From UBA1672 sp033851915 (GTDB lineage: Bacteria; Pseudomonadota; Alphaproteobacteria; Micavibrionales; Micavibrionaceae): a stretch of 64,000 nucleotides of DNA. The notes under the pieces are model-generated. The model saw nothing but the letters and a program-made list of their open reading frames with translations. It searched no databases and was not told the origin of the DNA. The position numbers and the translations under genes were made by a program. Below, piece after piece: positions 9,609 to 18,000 of the stretch. Position 1 is the first letter of the stretch; every line of letters begins with the position of its first letter. The stretch lies in NCBI GenBank assembly GCA_033851915.1, contig JAWSVM010000003.1, positions 62,001 through 126,000 of the forward strand, given 5' to 3'.

Positions 9609-10703
9609 ATGTTAGAGCAAGTGGAAACACAACATTCAGAGCCTGAAGAAAATACTGAGGGCGTGAGCGTGGATGAATCACAAATAAGTCCCGAAGACAA
9701 AGAAAAAGTTAAGGGCTTCGTTAAGCATTGTGCAAAGTATCAAGCCGCAAATGATCGTAAAGCTGTATTTCAGATTATAAATACGCTAGTTCCATTTTTT
9801 ATTGTCAGTGGCGTGATGATCTATAGCTTCTCCTCGGCTTATTGGCTGACGGCATTGCTGACAATTCCCGCTGCTCTTCTATTAGTACGTGTGTTTATTA
9901 TTCAACATGATTGTGGGCATGGGTCATTCCTTTCATCGCGTAAATGGAATAACCGTGTTGGACAATTCATGAGCGTTCTAACATGGACGCCGTATGATTT
10001 CTGGCGCAAAACGCATAACATGCATCATGCAGGCTCGGGTAACCTCGATAATCGTGGGTTTGGCGCGATTGAAACGATTACAATCAAAGAGTATGAGGGC
10101 ATGGATGAAAAGATGCGTTCATGGTATCGCTTATATCGTAACCCGTATTTTCTGCTTTTATTTGGCACACCGTTTTTCATTATGGTGGGGCAGCGTCTTC
10201 CAAAGGCAGACGCATTTCAGTTCTTTGAAGTTCGAAAATCTATCAATTTTTCACAAATATGGAAGAGTGTCCTTGGTTTGAATTTGGCTTTACTCGTCGT
10301 TTATGGTGGCCTTAGCCTGATGTTTGGGTTTGGAAGTGTGCTTTTAGCGTATATTCCAATCGTAATTGGAACATCGTGGGCCGGTGGTTGGTTGTTCTTT
10401 GTGCAGCACCAATTCGAAGAGTCTTATTGGGAATACCAAAATGAGTGGGATTATCATGAGGCTGCGGTTCTGGGGAGTTCTTATTATGACTTACACCCTG
10501 TATTGCAGTGGTTCACAGGCAGTATTGGGTTGCACCATATCCACCATTTGAACGCCAAAATTCCCAATTATCGTTTGCAGGAATGTATGGACGCTAATGA
10601 TGACTTAAAAGATTTGAACAGAATTACTTTGTTTGAGAGCTTTAAGTGCGCAAAGTTGGCTCTGTGGGACGAAGATCAAAAGAAAATGGTGCGTTTTGCC
10701 TAA
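9609..10703 (+). CDS. Membrane fatty acid desaturase, 364 aa
   Basis: An integral-membrane di-iron desaturase that would insert a double bond into acyl chains of membrane lipids. Three histidine boxes are present: HDCGH near residues 99-103, HNMHH near 136-140 and HHIHH near 309-313, matching the HxxxH, HxxHH, HxxHH pattern. Four to five hydrophobic segments are visible (about 55-100, 185-200, 215-260). The N-terminal 40 residues are acidic and variable. HDCGHGSF and QHQFEE resemble the acyl-lipid (DesA-like) group. Regiospecificity cannot be read from sequence. It appears to be monocistronic; the 177-base gap after typA shows no strong terminator. Confidence 0.92.
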   Translation: MLEQVETQHSEPEENTEGVSVDESQISPEDKEKVKGFVKHCAKYQAANDRKAVFQIINTLVPFFIVSGVMIYSFSSAYWLTALLTIPAALLLVRVFIIQHDCGHGSFLSSRKWNNRVGQFMSVLTWTPYDFWRKTHNMHHAGSGNLDNRGFGAIETITIKEYEGMDEKMRSWYRLYRNPYFLLLFGTPFFIMVGQRLPKADAFQFFEVRKSINFSQIWKSVLGLNLALLVVYGGLSLMFGFGSVLLAYIPIVIGTSWAGGWLFFVQHQFEESYWEYQNEWDYHEAAVLGSSYYDLHPVLQWFTGSIGLHHIHHLNAKIPNYRLQECMDANDDLKDLNRITLFESFKCAKLALWDEDQKKMVRFA

Positions 10704-10772
10704 ATTATTTTGTAACCTTTTTTAACCGCGTGCGAATATCAATCTACCGAGTTATAATGTTAAAAAGGAAAT

Positions 10773-11018
10773 ATGAATATGAATAAGAAAATCGCAACAG
10801 TTGCTCTTGCAAGTATTTTAGCTGTGGGTGCGCTTTCTGTAACACCTGCTTATGCTTGTTCAGGTGGCAAAAAATGTGGTTCTGAGCAATGTGCAAGCAA
10901 AGCAAAAAAGCAATGCACTAAAAAGCAGTGTTGTAAGGATAAAACATGTAAGTCAAAAGGCGGCTGTAAAAGCAAAGCCGGCGCACATCACAACGATAAT
11001 AGCCGTTATAACGACTAA
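10773..11018 (+). CDS. Small secreted Cys/Lys-rich protein, 81 aa
   Basis: A signal peptide (residues 1-28, ending TPAYA) is followed by a mature part of about 50 residues made largely of Lys, Cys, Gly and Ser, with ten cysteines (CSGGKKCGSEQC, KKQCCKDKTC, GGCKSK) and a short His/Asp tail (AHHNDN). It has no recognised domain. Cysteine spacing and a basic background suggest metal binding or disulfide cross-linking in the periplasm, which is inference. The start may be ATG 10773 or 10779; both fit the AAGGAA site at 10765-10770. A TATAAT hexamer lies at 10753-10758 with a poor -35. Confidence 0.75.
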   Translation: MNMNKKIATVALASILAVGALSVTPAYACSGGKKCGSEQCASKAKKQCTKKQCCKDKTCKSKGGCKSKAGAHHNDNSRYND

Positions 11019-11049
11019 GATCGTAGAGATACATTACATTTTTAGAATG

Positions 11050-11080
11050 GGCTGGGTTTTATCCGGCCTGTTTTTATTTT
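11050..11080 (+). terminator. Terminator after the Cys-rich gene
   Basis: GGCTGG (11050-11055) pairs with CCGGCC (11063-11068) with one G-T pair and is followed by GTTTTTATTTT. It sits between convergent genes. Confidence 0.65.
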
Positions 11081-11095
11081 AAGCCCCATTTTATT

Positions 11096-12946
11096 TTAAG
11101 CTTTAGCATGCGCCTTGATGTCTTCCAACTCCAACCAGCGCAGTTCGGCCGTATCCAGAGCATCCTTTGCTTCGGGCAGGCGCGTTGATATGCGAGCAAA
11201 CTCGTCGGCATTCTTGGTGTAAAGATCAGGGTCAGCCATCAATTCTTCCAGCTTCGCCACTTCTTTTTCAAGAACCTTAATGGCCTTGGGCAAATTTTCC
11301 AGCTCATGTTTCAAGTTGAACGTAAAGGCCACTGGCTCTTTCTTAATCTGCGGTGTTTCTGTTTTTTCGCCTTTAGATTTACCGGATTTCTTCTTTTGAG
11401 CATCCTCTGATGTCTGCGTTTTCTTCCATGCGATATAATCACTATAGCCGCCAACAATGCCCTCAACTTTCCCGTCGCCCTCAAACACCAGCATTTTCGT
11501 CACAACCTGATCCAGAAAATCACGATCATGTGATACCACAAACAACGTGCCATCATAGCTTTTCAAGATATTGGTCAGCATATCCAGCGTATCCATATCC
11601 AGATCGTTTGTTGGTTCATCCATAATCAGCATACTGCCGGGATTAGCGAGGATTTTAGACAGCATCAGGCGGTTCTTTTGCCCACCCGACAAAGTGCTAA
11701 CCTTGCGCCACGCATCATCGGGATCGAAAAGGAAATCCTTAAGATAACCACAGACATGGCGGGATTTCCCCCGTACATCCAGATATTCCGCGCCTTCGGG
11801 GCAGAGATTATCCTTCAGGCTTTTATCTTCTTTTAGCATAGAACGGTTTTGGTCGAAATAGCTAAAGCTTAAATTCTTGGCAATTTTAACGCGGCCGACA
11901 TCGGGTATTATTTCCTTGGTTAGCATACGCAGGAACGTTGTCTTACCTGATCCGTTATGCCCTAATATGCCGATGCGATCTTGTTTTTTGATCCGCATGT
12001 TGAACTTTTCAAGGATCAGCTTCGTGTGTCCGGTCTCGTCATTGGTAAAGCTCTTCCCGACATTAAAAAACTCGGCAACGTTTCGTGAGGATTGTTCGGT
12101 GGTTAGAGGAGGAAGCTCAATAGTCGAGGTGACGCGGCGATAGGCTTTTTGATCCTTTTCAAATTGATCGCGTGCTTCAAAGGCTTCGGATTGTCTACGT
12201 ACATTACGTTTTACGCGCGCTTTAACACCTTTATTGGCCCAGTCTATCTCTTGTTCGACTTTTTTAGCACGGTTATGAAGGGCGCGACCTTCTTGTTCCA
12301 GCATATCTTTTGACCATTGCTGAAAATGCGCAAAGCCTTTTGGTGCGGTTTTAAGGGAGCCGCGATCCAGCCAGAAAACCCGATCTGTTGTGTTGGCGAG
12401 AAATCTGCGATCATGGGAAACAATAACAACAGCGCCGCGATAATTCTTGATATAGTTTTCCAGCCACTCAATCAGTTCCAAATCCATATGGTTTGTCGGC
12501 TCATCCAGCAGTAGAATGTCCGGCTCTTCGACCAAGGCACGGGCGAGAGCCGCGCGGCGCAGCTGTCCGCCTGATAGGTTTTTTAGCTTGTCGTCAACAT
12601 TCAGCAGTAACGGAGAGATGACCATTTCAATACGGTAATCGATATCCCAGTCTTCCAGTTCATCACTCAAACCTTCAAAGACATAGTCACGTACGGTTTT
12701 GCCTTCCGTGCCCGAAGCTTTTTGCTCCATATAGCCCGTGGTTGTTCCGGGATAGAGGAAACGTGTGCCGTCATCAATTTCACGATCTCCTGTGATGATA
12801 TTCATCAGCGTAGTTTTACCCGCACCATTCTTACCCACAAGCGCGATTTTACGCCCTGCATGGATATGGAAGGTAAGGTTCTCGAAGAACGGCTTTCCGG
12901 CAATTAAAACACCAGCCTCTTCAACACTTAGCAGAAGGTCACTCAT
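11096..12946 (-). CDS. uup: ABC-F ATPase, Uup type, 616 aa
   Basis: A cytosolic ABC-F protein with two ATP-binding cassettes and no membrane segment. Cassette 1 has Walker A GKNGAGKTT (about 38-46), signature LSGGQLRRAALARAL and Walker B LLLDEPTNHMD. Cassette 2 has GHNGSGKTT (about 337-345), LSGGQKNRLMLSK and LIMDEPTNDLD. A charged linker near 225-290 and a C-terminal coiled coil (about 560-616, AIKVLEKEVAKLEELMADP) are typical of Uup, which binds branched DNA and affects transposon excision and ribosome-related processes. It is divergent from the ALDH gene with about 100 bases between starts. Confidence 0.92.
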   Translation of the reverse strand: MSDLLLSVEEAGVLIAGKPFFENLTFHIHAGRKIALVGKNGAGKTTLMNIITGDREIDDGTRFLYPGTTTGYMEQKASGTEGKTVRDYVFEGLSDELEDWDIDYRIEMVISPLLLNVDDKLKNLSGGQLRRAALARALVEEPDILLLDEPTNHMDLELIEWLENYIKNYRGAVVIVSHDRRFLANTTDRVFWLDRGSLKTAPKGFAHFQQWSKDMLEQEGRALHNRAKKVEQEIDWANKGVKARVKRNVRRQSEAFEARDQFEKDQKAYRRVTSTIELPPLTTEQSSRNVAEFFNVGKSFTNDETGHTKLILEKFNMRIKKQDRIGILGHNGSGKTTFLRMLTKEIIPDVGRVKIAKNLSFSYFDQNRSMLKEDKSLKDNLCPEGAEYLDVRGKSRHVCGYLKDFLFDPDDAWRKVSTLSGGQKNRLMLSKILANPGSMLIMDEPTNDLDMDTLDMLTNILKSYDGTLFVVSHDRDFLDQVVTKMLVFEGDGKVEGIVGGYSDYIAWKKTQTSEDAQKKKSGKSKGEKTETPQIKKEPVAFTFNLKHELENLPKAIKVLEKEVAKLEELMADPDLYTKNADEFARISTRLPEAKDALDTAELRWLELEDIKAHAKA

Positions 12947-13046
12947 AAATTATTCTCTATATTAATATAGTTGCGTGTGTCTTGTAGCAGAGCAGGGTGC
13001 AAAGTGGTACTCTAATCTTCATTCTATCGCTTCAGGAGAATCTTCA

Positions 13047-14555
13047 ATGGATAAAAATCAGATATATAATCAGCTCGGTTTGGACGAAGCGATGCTTGCT
13101 GGAGGAACGCTGGATGTGTTCAGCCCAATAGATGGTGCAAAGATTGCATCGCTTGCCGTTGATAGCCGTGCGGACGTTGATTTGAAGATTGAGCAATCAG
13201 TCGCCGCGTTCAAAGCATGGCGCGTTGTGCCTGCGCCGCGCCGCGGGGAATTGGTGCGGATTTTCGGTGATATCTTGCGCGAGAATAAGGAGGCGTTAGG
13301 CGCGTTGGTCACGCTGGAGTGCGGCAAGATTTATCAAGAGGGCTTAGGCGAAGTTCAGGAGATGATTGATATTTGTGATTTTGCCGTTGGGCAAAGCCGC
13401 CAGCTTTATGGTCTCACCATTGCCTCGGAACGTCCGCAGCATAAAATGCGTGAAATTTGGCAACCGTTAGGCCCTATCGGGATTATTAGTGCGTTTAACT
13501 TTCCTGTCGCCGTTTGGGCGTGGAATGCGATGCTTGCGCTTGTGTGCGGGGATAGTGTGATTTGGAAACCATCAGAAAAGACGCCAGTGACCGCGCTGGC
13601 GTGTCAGAAATTATTCAAACAAGCCTGCGCGCGTTTCGGTGATGATGTCCCTGAAGGCCTCTCACAGCTTCTCATTGGAGAGCTTGATGTTGGCGAAGCA
13701 TTGGTCGATGATGTCCGCGTTCCGATGATCAGCGCAACAGGCAGCACAGCAATGGGGCGTATTGTTGGCCCCAAAGTGGCACAGCGTTTTGGCAGATCGT
13801 TGCTGGAACTGGGCGGAAATAACGCAATTATAGTGGCCAAAAGCGCCGATCTTGATCTCGCCTTTCAGGGCATTGTTTTTGGTGCAGTCGGCACATGCGG
13901 GCAGAGATGCACAACAACGCGGCGTTTATTCGTGCATGCAGATGTCTATGACACCCTGATTCCGCGGCTTAAATCGGCCTATGCGGGGCTATCAATCGGT
14001 AATCCGTTGGATGAAAAATCCTTGGTTGGTCCTCTCATTGATGAACAAGCCTATCTACACATGGAAGATGCGTTAAACACAGCGCAGCTTGATGGCGGGG
14101 TAACAACAGGTGGCGGCCGTATTCTAGGCGATCAACATCCTAATGCATACTATGTAAAGCCTGCGTTGGTCGAAATGCCTGATGGTTCAAATATTCAGGA
14201 AGAGACCTTTGCGCCTATCCTTTATATTTTCAAATATAGCGATTTGGATGATGCAATTGCCCGTCAGAACGGTGTGGCGCAGGGGTTGTCGTCCTCTATC
14301 TTCACCCGTGATGTGCAAGAAGCGGAGCTGTTCACTTGTGAGGCGGGCAGTGATTGCGGCATTGCAAATGTGAATATCGGCACCAGCGGCGCAGAAATTG
14401 GCGGCGCATTTGGCGGTGAGAAGGAAACAGGTGGTGGCCGTGAAAGCGGATCTGACAGCTGGAAAGCCTATATGCGCCGTATGACCTCAACGGTAAATTA
14501 TTCTTCTGAGCTTCCTTTGGCACAAGGCATCACATTTGATACGGACGCCGAATAA
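13047..14555 (+). CDS. ALDH7-family aldehyde dehydrogenase (alpha-aminoadipic semialdehyde / piperideine-6-carboxylate type)
   Basis: I choose ATG 13047, preceded by AGGAGA at about 13034-13039, over an upstream in-frame start at 12975; the product is 502 aa. NAD-binding and catalytic parts are intact: ISAFNFPVAVWAWN, WKPSEKTP, SATGSTAMGR, LELGGNNAII with the general-base Glu near 253, and CGQRCTT with the catalytic Cys near 287. The C-terminal GAFGGEKETGGGRESGSD and MRRMTSTVNYS are characteristic of ALDH7 (antiquitin), which oxidises aminoadipate semialdehyde in lysine breakdown. Partner lysine-degradation genes are not in the window, so the substrate is inferred from family only. Confidence 0.88.
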   Translation: MDKNQIYNQLGLDEAMLAGGTLDVFSPIDGAKIASLAVDSRADVDLKIEQSVAAFKAWRVVPAPRRGELVRIFGDILRENKEALGALVTLECGKIYQEGLGEVQEMIDICDFAVGQSRQLYGLTIASERPQHKMREIWQPLGPIGIISAFNFPVAVWAWNAMLALVCGDSVIWKPSEKTPVTALACQKLFKQACARFGDDVPEGLSQLLIGELDVGEALVDDVRVPMISATGSTAMGRIVGPKVAQRFGRSLLELGGNNAIIVAKSADLDLAFQGIVFGAVGTCGQRCTTTRRLFVHADVYDTLIPRLKSAYAGLSIGNPLDEKSLVGPLIDEQAYLHMEDALNTAQLDGGVTTGGGRILGDQHPNAYYVKPALVEMPDGSNIQEETFAPILYIFKYSDLDDAIARQNGVAQGLSSSIFTRDVQEAELFTCEAGSDCGIANVNIGTSGAEIGGAFGGEKETGGGRESGSDSWKAYMRRMTSTVNYSSELPLAQGITFDTDAE

Positions 14556-14563
14556 GCGCAATA

Positions 14564-14591
14564 AAAAACACGCTTGGTAGAGCGCGCTTTT
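14564..14591. terminator. Possible bidirectional terminator between ALDH and the small minus-strand gene
   Basis: A short imperfect hairpin (CGCT at 14571-14574 with AGCG at 14581-14584, extended past a mismatch by A-rich and T-rich arms) lies between convergent genes. The stem is weak. Confidence 0.4.
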
Positions 14592-14619
14592 ATTAGATGG
14601 TAAGTTATAAAGTGGTAAG

Positions 14620-14832
14620 TTATCCAAGCGTATTTAGCGTTGGGGTATTTGATATATCTGCCGTTTGTGTCGATTCCGGCTCAAAGTTCGGGTTTTCCGC
14701 TGTCATCATTGTGTCACCTTCAAAGACAGATACTTCACCTGGCGCATTTTGCGCGTTAAAGATGCTGCCTTCCTCTGTCATCATGGCGTTTATACCGCCA
14801 TTTTGTATGTCACATTGAAATGTTCTAGCCAT
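14620..14832 (-). CDS. Small acidic hypothetical protein, 70 aa
   Basis: The frame starts with MARTFQCDIQNGG and continues as a polar, Asn/Thr/Glu-rich chain without membrane segment or signal peptide (GEVSVFEGDTMMTAENP). Codon use matches genes of the window. An internal motif is repeated loosely (MMTEEGSIFNA and MMTAENPNFE). It runs divergent from the adhesin gene 235 bases away and converges on the ALDH gene. I do not recognise the family. The ribosome binding site is weak (GGGTAAG), so the gene could be spurious. Confidence 0.5.
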   Translation of the reverse strand: MARTFQCDIQNGGINAMMTEEGSIFNAQNAPGEVSVFEGDTMMTAENPNFEPESTQTADISNTPTLNTLG

Positions 14833-14921
14833 TTTCTTACCCGAATAATTCCTGTTCTTTAGGTGTTTCCTATCCTTAATCTATCCTGAAAATAATAAGG
14901 ATTAGTTAATAATGTTTTTGT

Positions 14922-14949
14922 TTTACATAAAATTTTACCTAAATATGTA
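14922..14949 (+). promoter_or_regulatory. Possible promoter for the adhesin gene
   Basis: TTTACA at 14922-14927 and TATGTA at 14944-14949 with a 16-base spacer lie about 120 bases before the adhesin start in a very AT-rich gap, so a chance match is possible. Confidence 0.3.
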
Positions 14950-15067
14950 AAAAGTAACTGTTTGTTAAATGTTTATCTATACGTTTGGGTAATTCTATAC
15001 ACCTTTGAGGGAAGGGTGTTTGGCGGAGTGAAAATATTAAACAGGTAAATGTGGAGTATAAGAGCAA

Positions 15068-18000
15068 ATGAGTTTTGATAATGAAATATTGGGGAATAGC
15101 GCCCAAGGTGACAATGATACACATTCGTCAAATGTTGAAACATTAAACACATCTTTATCAAACGGTGTTGAGCTGGCCTCCACTGTCATTGATCCGCAAT
15201 CTGTCTTTAATGTTCAGGATAATGCGCAGGACAATACAATAAGTAATGTTGAAATTTCTGAGGACGGCAGTGTATCCCTCTCATTCTCTGCTGATGATAT
15301 TCAAGATATGTCCCTTAATAGCGATGGGTCTCTAGTCATCAAGTTTTCTCAAGGCGAAGGCTCTAACACTTTGTCGATTCAAAATTTCGAAGATATAGCC
15401 AATGGCCCGGGATGCTTTAAGCTATCTGATGGGTCTGAAATTGATACGCAGGCTCTCTATACAGAGCTTTGCGATGATATGGGGTTATGTACAGTTGAAC
15501 GGCCTGAGGCCGGAGATACGCTTGATGTGGCTCTGGAAGGCGATAAACAATATGACCTTAAATTTGATATAGAAGAGAGCAGTGAAATCGCCCAAACCGG
15601 TGATGATCTCGCACAGGAATTGACGCTAACATTTGATGATGGCGCGCAAATAAAATTCCAGACAGCACAAGATTTGGTCGAAAATGGTATGAATAGTGAA
15701 CATGATGGTTTGTCTGAGGCTGGCACATCAGACTTTTTATCCGCTCTAGATGTCATTCAGGAATTATCAGCACGTATGGAAGTGCTGGAACAAGAAGTCG
15801 CAAATTCTCAAGGCGATAACCCTGATGCTATACAAGAATTAGCATCTTTAGAGGGCGATCTTGCGATGCAGCTTTCAAATTTAGAGCCGGCTTCCAGTGA
15901 TGATATGCCGTCTTCTGAAGCAGATAGCACAGTAACCAGCGTGCATGATTCAACATATGCTTTGATGGGGCAGGCAGAGGGCAACGATGTGACGCCTGCA
16001 CTTGCATCAGAAGATCAAGAATCTACAGACATGGCGGCATTGGCTGAGCAATTGGCAGAGGTTGCACCTGCTGCGGGTGACAGTGGCTCCGGCGGCAGTG
16101 CCTCCGGTGGTGGTTACGGTTATCAGAGTAGTTTTGATGCACGAGGCGTTATTGCGCTAGACGATGTCGGTGCGATTGGCCCGACACAGCTTCAATATGG
16201 TATAGAATTTAATCAAGATGATGTTCGCCCTGATGATGAGACGGGTGAAACATCTGTGACACCGCTTGATGATGCACCGGAAATTCTGGGTACTGCAAAA
16301 ATTCTGGATGAAACAGATGGTTTTTCTTTGAGTGACAGCGGTACGCTTGACTTTGATTTTGGTAATGATGGCGGTGGTGCTATCTCTACGAATGATAGTT
16401 TCAGCTCTTCAGGTTCATTAACGGGCGGGGCTTTATCCTCCGGTGGTTCTGCTATTGTGGTTGTTGCGACGTCCACAGGGTATGTCGGTACGGCGAACGG
16501 TCAAACAGTGTTTACCTTCACGATTGATCCGCAAACGGGTGACTATACTTATAATCAAGTGCTGCCTTTTGACCATGCCGATGGCAGCGATGCAAATGAT
16601 GCCATTATGTTAGAATTTGGTATTCAAATTGCCGATTCTGATGGTGATACGGCTGAAACAACGGTTAGCATCACAGTTTTGGATGATGCTCCAATCTCTA
16701 TCGATGCCGATGCTTTAAGCGTTGACGAGACAGATCTATCTGCCGGTGCTTCTGCAACAGGGCAGGTTAATGTTGATTTCGGAAATGATGGTGCGGGCAC
16801 GATTACCGGTAACGGTGTTTCCGTTGCCACTGGTCTAACGTCCGGCGGTGACGCAGTTAGTGTAACCTATGACAGTGCAACCAACACATATACGGGGAGT
16901 GCAAACGGGCAGTCTGTCTTTACGATGGTAATTGATAATGACGGATCATATGAATTTATACTGACAGGAACGTTGGATCACCCTGATACGAGTGATAATA
17001 ACGATGTTCTATCTCTACAATTTGGTGTGATTGCAACAGATGGCGATGGCGATGCTATCGAAACGATGGTTCAAGTTGATGTTCTTGATGATGGTCCGAT
17101 TTGTGTCGTGCCGCAAATTGCCGTTGTTGATGAAACAGATTTAGCGCCTGATACGTCCGTATCGGGGCAACTTGCCGCGCATTTCGGGCAAGATGGTATT
17201 GGTGGATTTTCTGCAAACGGAAACGGACCAAGCCAATCTTTAACCTCTAATGGTGATGCGGTTAGCATCAGCTTTGACCCTGCAACCAACACCTATACAG
17301 GAACAGCAGGCGCAGAGACAATCTTTACGCTATCTGTGGCTTCTGATGGTTCATATAATTTCGTGCTAAGCGGTACGCTGGATCACCCGAATACGTCCGA
17401 TCCAAATGATGTTATTAATTTAAAATTTGGTGTAACGGCAACTGATTTTGACGGGGATTCCGTGGATGGGACGCTGACGATTCAAGTTCTGGACGATGGC
17501 CCGCAAGCCAATGATGATTGCGTATCTTTTGATACCTCGCAAAACAGCGTTGATGGCAATGTGGTTGATAATGATAATTTGTCACAAGACCAAGCCAACA
17601 CGGTGACACAAGTGTCCTTTGAAGGAAATGCCGTTGATGTGCCTGACGTTGGCACAGTTTCTATTGATGGTGAATTTGGAACACTGGTTCTGGCCGCAGA
17701 TGGGTCATATACTTATACTTTATTTGATAATGCAGGCAGTAGTTCTTCTACATCCTCGCTTGATCCGGTAGCAGCCGATGTCGCTGGTCTTCAATCTTCG
17801 CTAACCAAAGATGGTATTACCATTGAAGTTGCAAATGTCGGGAATTACGACCTCAGCTGGGTTGATACGTCCGATGGCAGTGGCCTTGGTATCGATAATC
17901 TGGATAGTGGTGACAGCCCTAAAGTTTGGCCAAAAGGCGAGACCTTTGATATCTCGTTCGATCAGGATGCAGACAGTGTCACACTGACGATTGCAGAGAT

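Noticed and set aside
14597..14818. 73-codon plus-strand ORF opposite the small acidic ORF
   Set aside because: The minus frame has better codon use and composition; the plus frame is probably its shadow.
16262..17500. Adhesin repeats as a candidate tandem-repeat or recombination element
   Set aside because: The three units are diverged at DNA level and are explained by protein domain repeats of about 135 residues.
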